A stretch of 64,000 nt of DNA. Source: Acidobacteriota bacterium (GTDB lineage: Bacteria > Acidobacteriota > Vicinamibacteria > Vicinamibacterales > CAVVIG01). The position numbers were made by a program, and so were the translations under genes. Shown here one piece after another: positions 28,325 through 41,617 of this stretch (positions are counted from its first letter, which is position 1; each line of letters begins with the position of its first letter). The DNA lies in the NCBI GenBank assembly GCA_020850715.1, contig JADZED010000001.1:1-64000 (forward strand). The letters are read 5' to 3'. The notes below the pieces were generated by a model that did not search any database, was not told where the DNA came from, and saw only the letters and a program-made list of their open reading frames with translations.

Positions 28325-28640
28325 ACCGGACGATGGCCGACATCCCTCGTGCGCCAACAGTCGGCGCTCGCCTCAGCAGCTGGGCGTTGAGTGCCACGAT
28401 GCGGTGCTCGCGGACATCAGCCTTGATCTTCTCCACCTTGTCTCCAGGCAGCACCTCCGCGAAGACCGTATCGATGCCCGGATCCTGGGCATCGGCCCGT
28501 GCCACGGCGTCCGCGCCGCCCGGTCAACACGACGACTTCGATGCGCTGTTCGTGCAGGCGTTGAATGGCTTCCGGCGACTCTGGCCGCACTGCATCGGCC
28601 ACGGCAAACGCCGCGATCGCGCTCGTTGAGGTGAGCATAA
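28325..28640 (-). pseudogene. Decayed fragment of a heavy-metal P-type ATPase (CopA/ZntA-like)
   Basis: Two minus-strand frames carry pieces of the P-domain of a P1B-type ATPase. The first (from about 28638) reads FAVADAVRPESPEAIQRLHE and then IEVVVLTG. In another frame the sequence continues GIDTVFAEVLPGDKVEKIK. Together these match the usual order of the ADP-binding part of the P-domain, with a frameshift just after VVVLTG. The conserved GDGxNDAPAL motif is not readable afterwards, although a damaged trace may remain near 28350. There is no DKTGT motif, membrane region or metal-binding domain. The piece, about 100 codons, is a dead remnant. The 586-base stretch 28303-28888 holds nothing else that I can support apart from the permease promoter. 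Confidence 0.7.
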
Positions 28641-28848
28641 GGATCGTTCTCGCAGCCCCGATGCGTGTCGGGCGCCGACCTGCGGAATCTCGCCAGCCGA
28701 ATCATCCCGGTCCGATCCGCAAGGTGGACGTGCGTCGACCGTGAATCAACGCCCCGTCCGGCGCAGGGCTCGGCGGTCCGCCGCGCCGCCTCGCGCACTG
28801 GGGCCGAAGGGAGCCGTACGCGGCATGGCGCGGCTCCAGGCATGGCCG

Positions 28849-28876
28849 GCGACATCCGCCGCGTCCGGCGTACAAT
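28849..28876 (+). promoter_or_regulatory. Candidate sigma-70 promoter of the amino-acid permease, near-leaderless
   Basis: GCGACA at 28849-28854 and TACAAT at 28871-28876 with a 16-base spacer. The expected start (about 28883) is only about six bases before the ATG at 28889. Confidence 0.42.
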
Positions 28877-28888
28877 CGCTCCAACCCG

Positions 28889-30412
<1,524 letters not shown>

Positions 30413-30504
30413 AGCGGGCGCCGCCGGCGCGCGCGGTCCGGCCTCGCGCCGACCGCATGGTAAGATCGGGGTTCCGAGTCCCCCTCGACTCCCTGCAGAG
30501 GCCC

Positions 30505-33345
<2,841 letters not shown>

Positions 33346-33500
33346 CGTCGCGCGGCAGCGCAACTTCTCGCGTCCTCTCTGAGCGGCCGGCGCGAGTCGA
33401 AGGCTGTGGTAGGATTGCCACAACGCGGCGCGCGACGATGTGGTACTGCGGCCACAAACATCGCTGTCGCACGATGACGACTGTCCCCATAACACGGCAT

Positions 33501-33527
33501 CTAACATACTGCCAGACAGCCTGTTAG
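33501..33527. repeat. Inverted repeat upstream of lpxC
   Basis: CTAACA at 33501-33506 pairs with TGTTAG at 33522-33527 across a 15-base loop. It lies 80 bases before lpxC and may be an operator or a leader hairpin. The rest of the 261-base gap between uvrA and lpxC shows nothing I can name. Confidence 0.3.
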
Positions 33528-33606
33528 CTGGATTGGTCGCGCCCGAGCCGGCCGGGCATTTACTTTGCTGAGCTTTCGCACGCACGCCGCCCCTGCTGAG
33601 AGGCCC

Positions 33607-34530
33607 ATGGACGCACAGCGTACGCTCCGCCGCCAAGTCTCCTGCGTGGGAATTGGCCTGCACTCCGGAAACAAAGTCAACCTGACGCTCAAGCCCGCGC
33701 CCGTCGACTTCGGCATTCGCTTTCGACGGACCGACCTCGGCGAGCACGACGTTCCGGCCACCGTGCACCATCTGGCGAGCATCAACCTGGCAACCGGCCT
33801 TGCCCGCAACGAAGTCTCAGTGGAGACGGTCGAGCATCTGCTGGCAGCGCTGGTCAGCGTGGGCATCGACAACGTCCTGGTGGAATTGAACTCGCCCGAG
33901 GTGCCGATCATGGACGGCAGCGCGGCGCCGTTCATCTACTTGATTCAGGAAGCCGGCGTGAAGCAGTTGCAGGCGCGGCGCAGGTTCCTCAAGATCGTGC
34001 GGCCGATCGCGATCTCGCGCGGCGACAAGCGCATCGCGCTGTACCCGTCGGATCACTTCAAGGTCACCTACAGCATCAGCTACGATCATCCGCTGTTGCG
34101 CCATCAGTCGCGCACGCTCCGCATCACCGAAGAGTCGTTCGTGGAAGACGTCGCCCCGGCGCGCACGTTCACCTTCCTGAAGGATGTCGAGATGCTGCGC
34201 CAGAACGGCCTGGCGCTCGGCGGCTCGCTCGAGAACGCGATCGTCCTCGGGGAGACCGGCGTGCTGAACAACGCGCTGCGCTTCGACGACGAGTTCGTGC
34301 GTCACAAGATTCTCGACGCCATCGGCGACCTCGCGCTCGTCGGATACCCGGTGATCGGGCACCTCGTCGCACACCGCGCGGGACACGCGCTCCACACCGA
34401 GTTTGCGGCGAAGATCCTCGACGAGGCGCACGCATGGCGGCTGGTCGAGGCGCCAGCCGACGGCGCGGCCGCGACGGCCGATGCCGCAGCGCTGCCGGCC
34501 CGGCCGTCGACTCCACGCCTGGCGAATTGA
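33607..34530 (+). CDS. lpxC: UDP-3-O-acyl-N-acetylglucosamine deacetylase
   Basis: The committed zinc enzyme of lipid A synthesis; 307 residues. Zinc ligands are in VETVEHLLAAL (His) and in HKILDAIGDLALVG (His and Asp); LNSPEVPIMDGSAAPFI is a family signature. ATG 33607 gives the standard start (MDAQRTLRRQVSCVGIGLHSG). A 14-codon upstream extension is possible. The C-terminus has a short Ala/Asp/Pro extension beyond the usual end. Its presence shows that the organism makes lipid A and so has an outer membrane. Confidence 0.95.
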   Translation: MDAQRTLRRQVSCVGIGLHSGNKVNLTLKPAPVDFGIRFRRTDLGEHDVPATVHHLASINLATGLARNEVSVETVEHLLAALVSVGIDNVLVELNSPEVPIMDGSAAPFIYLIQEAGVKQLQARRRFLKIVRPIAISRGDKRIALYPSDHFKVTYSISYDHPLLRHQSRTLRITEESFVEDVAPARTFTFLKDVEMLRQNGLALGGSLENAIVLGETGVLNNALRFDDEFVRHKILDAIGDLALVGYPVIGHLVAHRAGHALHTEFAAKILDEAHAWRLVEAPADGAAATADAAALPARPSTPRLAN

Positions 34531-34786
34531 TCCAGCCGTAGTCCACGCCGCAACCGGCGGCGACATTCTCGATCGGATTCTCCGCCTCCCACGACCGCCT
34601 CGCTCGTCTGATCCCTCAACTCGCGTGCTATCAGCTGCTTGGGCTGACGCACGCGGCGGCGCCGATCCGGACCTGCCCTTGCCTCCTCGCGCCTGCAGAC
34701 CCCGGCGCGCTTGAATCAACTCGTCGGGCACGACCTCCCCGCACTGACGCGAGCGTCGATCGGGGTCTCCATCAGGACATCAGGCC

Positions 34787-37700
34787 ATGGCACGACATCT
34801 CCTGCCGGTGCTGCTCGTTTCGCTGGTGCTCGCGGGCACCCGCAGCGCCGCTCAGACCTGCACCTACACCGTCGCGCCCGCGTCGCTCCGCGCTCCAGCC
34901 TCGGGCTTGGAGGCGGAGGTAACGATCGAAGCCAGCGCGCTTCACTGCCTGGACGAGGATGGGACCGCCGACCGGTGGGCCGTGCCTCGCACAACCGACC
35001 GCCGCTATGAGCGAGAGGTCCTTGCCGGGCGCCCGTCGGGCTACTGGCGGCTCGGCGAGCGCGGCGCGGGTCCGGCCGCCGATCTGAGTGGCTTCGACCA
35101 CCCCGGGCAGTACGTCGGTGCCGTCGGGTTGGGAGTCCCGGGTCCGCTGCCGGAAACCGATTCGTCAATCGTCCTGGACGGGGCTCGAAGCTACGTCGCC
35201 ATCGGGAATCAGCCCGGGCTCGATCTCGCGAGCGAGGGCAGCGTCGAAGCCTGGGTGAGATACGCCGGCACCGAATGGTCCGGGTACGGACCGATTGCAG
35301 CCAAGTACGGACCGGCCGGAGGCTATTTCCTGATCCGCGACTATCCACTTGGGTACATCCGCTGGCAGGGGGTCGGGGCCGGCGGCGCCAATTCATTTGG
35401 CCTCTGGTCTCCAGCACAGCTCAACGACGGCCGGTGGCACCACATCGTCGGTACTTTCAGCGTGCCGAGACAGCAGTCGTCGCTATATGTGGACGGCACG
35501 CCCGTCGCCTCGTCGGGCGCGGCGAGAGCGATTGCGTCGGGTGTCGCTCCGTTCCAGATTGGCGCGTGGCACAACGGCGATACCTTCGCTGGCGGCATCG
35601 ACGACGTGGCGGTCTATGGGCGCGAATTGTCGGCTGCCGAAGTGGCAAGCCACTTCGCGTCCCGAACCAGGATCGGCGCGGACGTGCTGCACGTCACGAT
35701 CACGCCCAATCCGTTCGGCGTCCCGCGGGCGGGCTTGCTGCAGGTCGCAGGCTTCACCATCGCACTGGAACAGGACGGCCGCCCGTGCGACGCGCGAATC
35801 GCGCCAGAGAGCACCCGGGTCGGATCGGTTGGGGCGCCGGTGCCGATCACGCTGAGCATCCCGATCGGCTGTGCCTGGTCGGCATCGTCTGCGGCCGGCT
35901 GGATGAGGCTCGGCGGCGTCTCGCCCGGCTATGCGGGGATGGTTCGCGGCGACGGTGCCGTCGGGTACTGGCGACTGGACGAAGGGTTCGGCGGCTTCGT
36001 CGCTGACAGCAGCGGTCGCGGCCGGATCGGCGCCTACCTCGGCGGGGTCGCGTTCGAGGATTTCGGCGCAACGACAGACGGCGCCGGGGCTGCACGATTC
36101 GACGGCGCCGGGCGAATCGTCGTCTCGGACACGCCTCGCGCCCAACCGGTCGCTACCGTGAGCGTCGAGGCATGGGTCCGTTTCACCGCGGCATCACTCA
36201 CCGGCTACGGCCCTATTGTCAGCACATGGGATGCCGGCGCGGGCGGCTACGTCCTGATTCGGGATGCCGACAGCGGCTGGCTTCGGTGGCAGGGCGGTGC
36301 GGGTGCTGGTGCGCCGGCCTTCGTCCTCTGGTCCCGACGGCCCTACCACGACGGCAACTGGCACCACGTCGTCGGCGTCTACGACGGTGCGGCCGCGTTT
36401 GCGGCGCTCTATGTCGACGGCCAGGAAGTGGGCTCGACGACGAGGGCGCCCGCCGAGATCGCGGTCGGCGATCGACCGCTCGAGATTGGCGGATGGTTCT
36501 CGGACGGGCACTTCACCGGAGAGATCGACGAAGTCGCGATCTACGATCGCGCGCTCACGGCGGAACAAGTGGAGCGGCACCACGCCCTCCGCAGCCTTGC
36601 GGGCACCGACGTGATCGCATTCGATGTGGCGCCAGCGAGCTCATCGCTCGAGCGCACGGGCATGCTCAGCATTGCCGGCCGGCAGGCGGCGGTGGTGCAA
36701 GCCGGCGCACCGTGCGCCTTCGCCGCGTCGGCGGGAGGCACCGAGTTCGGCGCCGCGGGCGGGGGCGGCGCAGTCGATCTGCAGACCCTGGCCGGCTGCG
36801 AATGGAGTGCCACCTCGCACGCCGATTGGATCGGCCTCGGGCAGGCGGGCGGTAGCGGATCGGCCGCACTGCAGTACGCCGTCGCGGCCAACGCCACCGG
36901 AAGCGCGCGGACCGGGTTGATCACCATTGCAGGGCAGGTGATCTCGATATCGCAGCGTGCGTGCAGCTACTCGTTCTCGCCGGATCGTCCAGTCGTGCAG
37001 GCCGTTCGCTCGACGGCGATTGTCGCGGTCCTCGTCGACGCCCCCTGCGTATGGACGCCGTCTCCGGGGACGTCATGGCTGCGGATCGCGAGTCCTGATG
37101 TCTACCACCAGACGATTGCGGCCGACGCCCCGCTCGGCTACTGGCGGCTGAACGAAGCTGGCGGCGCTGCCGCTCATGACGCCAGCGGGCGCGGCCTCGA
37201 CGGCACGTATGCGGGCGTCGTCGATTTCGATCAGGCCGGGCCTCTGCGATCGGGCGACGCCGCGATTCTGTTGTCGAACGGCCGCGCGCACGTGGACGTC
37301 GATATCGATTCGCCGATCGATCTGTCCGGCGGCGTCACCGTCGAAGGGTGGGTGAACTTCACCGGCAGCGAATGGCTCGAGTACGGACCGATTCTGAGTG
37401 CCCGTGGGAGCAGCGGCAGTCTCTTTCTGATCCGCGACTATCCCAGCGGGCTCATCCGCTGGCAGGCGATTCGGGCCGACGGTTCGACCGTGTTCGGGCT
37501 CTGGGCGCCGGAATCTCAGAACGATGGGATGTGGCATCACCTGGCCGCGACCTACGACCCGATGGCTGCGCGCGCGGCGCTCTATCTCGACGGCGCTGTC
37601 GCGGCGGAGACCGCGGCTCCCGCAACTGCCCTGGTCGTCGAGGAGATCGCGATCGGGGCGTGGCCGAACACCCCAGGCACCTTCATGGGGCGCCTCGACG

Positions 37701-40447
37701 AGATCGCGTTCTTCGGGCGCGCGCTGAGCTCGGAACGCGTTGCGGCGCACAACGGCGCACGCAGCGAGGCGCCGTCAATCGGCGGCAGCGGTTCGTTCAC
37801 GGTCGAAGCGCTCACGAATCCAGGCACGACCGAGCGCGCGGGCGCAATAGACATCGCCGGGCAGCGGGTCCCGATCGTGCAGGCCGGCTCGTCCTGCGAT
37901 GCGGACGTCTCTCCATCTCTGCTCTCGATCGATTGGCCGGACGCGCAGCGCATCGTGTCGGTATCGATTGCCGACGGATGTCCGTGGACTGTCTCGTCGC
38001 CGGCGCCGTGGCTGACTGTTGAACCGATCGGCTCGTACGCCGGGACGGCGCTGCTGGGCGCACCGCTCGGCTACTGGCGCCTGGACGATGCAGGCGCCGT
38101 TGTGTGGGACGCGAGCGGCCGCGGGCACCATGGCATCTTTGAGGGTGCGCGTGCCGGCGCGGCAGGCGCGACGGCGGACGCCAACGGCGCGACCGGATTC
38201 GATGGCGCGACCGGGTACGCGAGCGTCGACGGGCTTGCGATGGGCGGCGAAGTCAGTATCGAAGCCTGGGTACAGTTCACGACGTTGGCGGGCTACGGCC
38301 CCATTGTCGCCAACGACACGAGCGGCGGCGGCTATTTCCTCATTCGAGAACGGGACACCGGCATCGTGCGTTGGCAGGGCATCGCCGCCGACGGAGAGGC
38401 GGCGTTCGTCCTCTGGTCGCCCCGCGCACTGCAGGACGGCGTCTGGCACCACGTCGCGGCCACCCATAGCGCGATCGCGGGCACGGCCGTCCTGTATGTC
38501 GATGGCAGCCCGGTCGATGCGGCCACCGGACTGCAGCGCGTCGTCGGCCCAGGCTCGAGCGCGCTCGAGATCGGACGCTGGTCTCGCGGCGGCCTGTTCA
38601 ACGGCGCGCTCGACGAAGTCATCGTCCACGACCGTGCGCTTGCCGAAGGCGAGGTGGCAGAGCGGCTGCGCGTGCGCGGTGCGACGGCACCCGGCGCGCG
38701 AGTGCACGCGACCGAGAATGGAGCGACGACGCCGCGGACGGCGTCGGTGACGATCGCCGGCCGGCTCGTCGACGTCGTTCAAGGCCCCGCGCCCTGCGTC
38801 TATACGGCATCGCCGACCATGCCGACCGCTCCGTACTGGACATCGTCGGCAACCGTCACAGTGGCGACGTCCGCCAACTGCGTGTGGTCGGTCAACAGGA
38901 TCTCCGGCGCGTGGGCGCGTGTCGAGCCCGCCGGGCCGATTACCGGGCCGGCGACGGTCGTGCTGAATGCCGAGGCGAATTCCGGCGACGAGCAGCGGCG
39001 CGCGATCTTCACCATCGCTGGGCACGAGATCACGCTCTTTCAGAACGGTTCCGTTCCATGGCTCGCTATCGACGGCGCCGGCCCCGGAGGGCGCGTGAGC
39101 GCGCGGCCAGACGGCACCGTATCGGTCGAGGTCTTCGACCCGCACGGCAGTCCGTACGATGCGGTGCTCCTGTTTCGCCACGGCGAAGGCGACGCGGCCT
39201 GGCTGGACTGGCAGTACGTCACAGGCGGCAGAGCGCTGTCGATCGCGGGTACGCGCTCGGCCACCCTCACCTTCCGTCTGCCGCCGGAACCCGGCGAGTA
39301 CGAGCTACGCCTCTTCACGGAGAACGGGCGGGAGCGTGTCGCTTCGGGGCCAACTATCGTCGTGAACGGACCGTACGTCGCCATACAGCAGCCACAGCAG
39401 CACGCGGTGTTCGCAGCTGGCGAACGCGTCGCCCTCGTCGCCTATGCCAGCGATTGGGGCGGCATGGTCCGGACGGTCGTCTTTGAGATCGACGGTGTGG
39501 TCGCGAGCCGGGCGCCGGCGCCGCCCTGGAGCGGCTGGTGGACGGCGGCGGCAGGCACTCACACGATCGTGGCCGTCGCGACCGACTCCAATGGCCTGCA
39601 GGCGGCGTCTGGCGGCGTGCTCGTCACCGTCAGCGGGACCGCCGCGCCGCCATCCGATCCAGGCGCCGGTGGCGGCGGCACGACGTCGCCCGGCCAGGGA
39701 GTCGGCTTCTCCGGCTCGCTGGCCGACTGGAACACACTCACCGCCGATCTCCGGATCTCCCGCACATGGATCGGACCGGACGTCCCCGACGGCCTTCCGC
39801 CGATCGTCACCAGCCTGCAGTGGGAACGGTCGTCGGCCAGCGGCTCGTGGAAGACGGTGACGCGGCTCGTGTCGCGGTCGCCCGCCATTGTTCATGGCCT
39901 CGATGGCACATCAGCGGTCTCGATACCCTTCGGCGTCTCGCGCGTCGAAGACGACGAGGATGGATCGCCGCTGCGGTTTTTCGACGAGGAGGGGCAGCTT
40001 CTTCAGCCGGTGAGCGATGCCGAGCTGCTGCAGTTAGGCCTGGCCCCGCCGATGGCGACGGCTGGGTCACGACGATCCACGGCACAGGGCCAGGCATGGA
40101 TCGATTCGCTCGTCGTGCCTCAGGCGGCGGCGGCGAGCCGACGGGAACGGATCGCCAGCCAGTTCGGTATGGCCGTAGGCAGCGTCGGCGGATTCGATCG
40201 CCACGTATCGGGCGCCGGCGCGGATCAGATCGAGCTGCTCGTCGATTCCTCACGCGCATTGCCGGTGGAACGCAGCGTCAGTCGCGACGGGGTGCTCCTC
40301 AGCCACGAAACCTTCGCCTATGCGCCTGGTCCCGACGGGGGCTGGATCCGCTCCATCATCACGCTCGAGGAGGCGATGCCCGGCGGCAGCGGGACACGGG
40401 TTCGCTCCACGATAGAAGTTCTCAACATTCGGCTGGATCGGAGGTGA
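34787..40447 (+). CDS. Giant exported protein with LamG domains nested in BACON-like domains
   Basis: An 1886-residue secreted or surface protein with signal peptide MARHLLPVLLVSLVLAGTRSAAQ. Four LamG/concanavalin-like modules start at GYWRL near residues 85, 393, 784 and 1095. Each ends about 210 residues later and contains VEAWV, GYFLIRD/GYVLIRD and DGxWHH. Each seems to be inserted in a BACON-type domain, whose first half (C-W-S/T followed by W-L/M-R/T) precedes it and whose last strands (RAGxLxIAGxxxxxxQAGxxC) follow it. Two uninterrupted BACON units (about 700-775 and 1337-1425) show the normal form. An Ig-like domain (about 1530-1615) and a C-terminal region of unknown type (about 1640-1886) finish the protein. 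A glycan- or protein-binding adhesin role is likely. Three secreted-protein genes follow closely. Confidence 0.88.
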   Translation: MARHLLPVLLVSLVLAGTRSAAQTCTYTVAPASLRAPASGLEAEVTIEASALHCLDEDGTADRWAVPRTTDRRYEREVLAGRPSGYWRLGERGAGPAADLSGFDHPGQYVGAVGLGVPGPLPETDSSIVLDGARSYVAIGNQPGLDLASEGSVEAWVRYAGTEWSGYGPIAAKYGPAGGYFLIRDYPLGYIRWQGVGAGGANSFGLWSPAQLNDGRWHHIVGTFSVPRQQSSLYVDGTPVASSGAARAIASGVAPFQIGAWHNGDTFAGGIDDVAVYGRELSAAEVASHFASRTRIGADVLHVTITPNPFGVPRAGLLQVAGFTIALEQDGRPCDARIAPESTRVGSVGAPVPITLSIPIGCAWSASSAAGWMRLGGVSPGYAGMVRGDGAVGYWRLDEGFGGFVADSSGRGRIGAYLGGVAFEDFGATTDGAGAARFDGAGRIVVSDTPRAQPVATVSVEAWVRFTAASLTGYGPIVSTWDAGAGGYVLIRDADSGWLRWQGGAGAGAPAFVLWSRRPYHDGNWHHVVGVYDGAAAFAALYVDGQEVGSTTRAPAEIAVGDRPLEIGGWFSDGHFTGEIDEVAIYDRALTAEQVERHHALRSLAGTDVIAFDVAPASSSLERTGMLSIAGRQAAVVQAGAPCAFAASAGGTEFGAAGGGGAVDLQTLAGCEWSATSHADWIGLGQAGGSGSAALQYAVAANATGSARTGLITIAGQVISISQRACSYSFSPDRPVVQAVRSTAIVAVLVDAPCVWTPSPGTSWLRIASPDVYHQTIAADAPLGYWRLNEAGGAAAHDASGRGLDGTYAGVVDFDQAGPLRSGDAAILLSNGRAHVDVDIDSPIDLSGGVTVEGWVNFTGSEWLEYGPILSARGSSGSLFLIRDYPSGLIRWQAIRADGSTVFGLWAPESQNDGMWHHLAATYDPMAARAALYLDGAVAAETAAPATALVVEEIAIGAWPNTPGTFMGRLDEIAFFGRALSSERVAAHNGARSEAPSIGGSGSFTVEALTNPGTTERAGAIDIAGQRVPIVQAGSSCDADVSPSLLSIDWPDAQRIVSVSIADGCPWTVSSPAPWLTVEPIGSYAGTALLGAPLGYWRLDDAGAVVWDASGRGHHGIFEGARAGAAGATADANGATGFDGATGYASVDGLAMGGEVSIEAWVQFTTLAGYGPIVANDTSGGGYFLIRERDTGIVRWQGIAADGEAAFVLWSPRALQDGVWHHVAATHSAIAGTAVLYVDGSPVDAATGLQRVVGPGSSALEIGRWSRGGLFNGALDEVIVHDRALAEGEVAERLRVRGATAPGARVHATENGATTPRTASVTIAGRLVDVVQGPAPCVYTASPTMPTAPYWTSSATVTVATSANCVWSVNRISGAWARVEPAGPITGPATVVLNAEANSGDEQRRAIFTIAGHEITLFQNGSVPWLAIDGAGPGGRVSARPDGTVSVEVFDPHGSPYDAVLLFRHGEGDAAWLDWQYVTGGRALSIAGTRSATLTFRLPPEPGEYELRLFTENGRERVASGPTIVVNGPYVAIQQPQQHAVFAAGERVALVAYASDWGGMVRTVVFEIDGVVASRAPAPPWSGWWTAAAGTHTIVAVATDSNGLQAASGGVLVTVSGTAAPPSDPGAGGGGTTSPGQGVGFSGSLADWNTLTADLRISRTWIGPDVPDGLPPIVTSLQWERSSASGSWKTVTRLVSRSPAIVHGLDGTSAVSIPFGVSRVEDDEDGSPLRFFDEEGQLLQPVSDAELLQLGLAPPMATAGSRRSTAQGQAWIDSLVVPQAAAASRRERIASQFGMAVGSVGGFDRHVSGAGADQIELLVDSSRALPVERSVSRDGVLLSHETFAYAPGPDGGWIRSIITLEEAMPGGSGTRVRSTIEVLNIRLDRR
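34950..38710 (+). repeat. Four long internal modules in the giant surface gene
   Basis: LamG-coding modules lie near 35030-35680, 35955-36610, 37130-37785 and 38060-38695. They share the GYWRL, VEAWV, YGPI and WHH coding strings but are diverged at the DNA level, so they are old duplications. Confidence 0.7.
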
Positions 40448-40450
40448 CCC

Positions 40451-41617
40451 ATGAAGCGAACGGCGTCAGCTCTCGTCATCTGGATTTCCCTCGCTGGTCC
40501 GCCGGCCGCCAGCGCCCAGGACACGGCCGTGGTGTTCCTCCACGGCTTCAGCGGTGACGCGGGCACGTGGGAAGCGGCAGCCGAGCGGTTGCAGGCGCGT
40601 GCGACGATCGTTCCGTTTCGGCCGGCAGTCGACTGGAAAGAGGGCTTCGAGACGCAGGCGCGTGAGCTCCAGCAGTCGCCGGCCGGCCTGCTGCCCGCCT
40701 CCGCCATCGCCGTCAGCCACAGCAACGGGGGCCTGCTCGCCCGCGAATGGAGCCGCACACGGCCTCTTGCCGGCATCGTGACGATCGGCACGCCGCATCA
40801 GGGTGCGCCGATCGTGACCAACTTCGGCAAGTACGTCAGGTTCAACGGTGATGGTCACCTCGCCATCGCCGCGGTCTTCGACGCCGTCAACGATCCCTGG
40901 ACGTGCTGCACGTGGCAATGGATCGTCGGCCAGATCACCGATGCCGTGTTCCTGGCGGGGTGGTTGACCAACGCCGGGTTTGCGAAAACCGCGATCGCGC
41001 TCGGTCTCGACCGCACACTCCCCGTGCTCGCGCAAATGGATCCGCTGCGTCCAGAGTACCTGGAGCAGCTCAATAGCGACGCGAACCTCGCCCGTGAAGC
41101 ATTCGATGTTCCGGCGCGCGTGGGCGTCACTTCGATTGCACACAATTTCTATTGGGGTGGTCCAATCCGTGCAGCCTGGCCCGACCGCGGTGATACATAT
41201 GCCCGCTATCGCGATGCCGGCGTGATGGCCCTCGACATTGGAGCTGCCGCGATCGTGATGACCGCCGATCTCGAGGACTCGGCGGCCTTCAACCTGGCGA
41301 ATCGGATGGGCCGGGCGGCGGCGTTCCTCGGCGCGATGGACGACTGGTGGTGCCGTTCGGTCTCATGGCCGGGCGGCGCTCAGTGCTGGTACAACGATAC
41401 CGTGGTGCCCGTCTGGTCCCAGGACTACGGCCGGCTCGGCGCGGCGTCGATCGTGATCTACGGACCCGCGCACGTGCAGGAAGCGGGACGCGACCGAGCC
41501 GCGGTCGAGGAGGTCGTCTCGGATCCTGCGGACATTCTCGCCGCAGACGTCAGCCAGGTGCTCGACGATGTGCTGTTCGACGTGCTGACGAGGATGATGC
41601 ATGTGCCGCCGCGGTAG
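40451..41617 (+). CDS. Exported alpha/beta hydrolase, lipase-like
   Basis: A 388-residue protein with signal peptide MKRTASALVIWISLAGPPAASA. The oxyanion strand is VVFLHGFSGDAGTW. The nucleophile elbow reads AVSHSNGGLL (S-H-S-N-G in place of G-X-S-X-G), and a candidate catalytic His is in VIYGPAHVQE. The shape resembles PGAP1/lipase-type esterases that act on lipids or acylated substrates. Several Cys residues (WTCCTW, WWCRS, QCWYND) suggest disulfides after export. It starts four bases after the giant LamG/BACON gene and ends overlapping the next by 17 bases, so it shares that operon. Confidence 0.78.
   Translation: MKRTASALVIWISLAGPPAASAQDTAVVFLHGFSGDAGTWEAAAERLQARATIVPFRPAVDWKEGFETQARELQQSPAGLLPASAIAVSHSNGGLLAREWSRTRPLAGIVTIGTPHQGAPIVTNFGKYVRFNGDGHLAIAAVFDAVNDPWTCCTWQWIVGQITDAVFLAGWLTNAGFAKTAIALGLDRTLPVLAQMDPLRPEYLEQLNSDANLAREAFDVPARVGVTSIAHNFYWGGPIRAAWPDRGDTYARYRDAGVMALDIGAAAIVMTADLEDSAAFNLANRMGRAAAFLGAMDDWWCRSVSWPGGAQCWYNDTVVPVWSQDYGRLGAASIVIYGPAHVQEAGRDRAAVEEVVSDPADILAADVSQVLDDVLFDVLTRMMHVPPR

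Noticed and set aside
28640-28888. More of the P-type ATPase remnant or another gene
   Set aside because: No continuing ATPase motif in any frame; only a candidate promoter for the permease is seen.
34660-34690. Sigma-54 element before the giant LamG/BACON gene
   Set aside because: GG and GC are ten bases apart near 34669-34682, but the -24 core is poor and it lies about 100 bases upstream, so chance is likely.
34531-34786. Small gene between lpxC and the giant surface gene
   Set aside because: No frame with a convincing start, ribosome-binding site or recognisable sequence.
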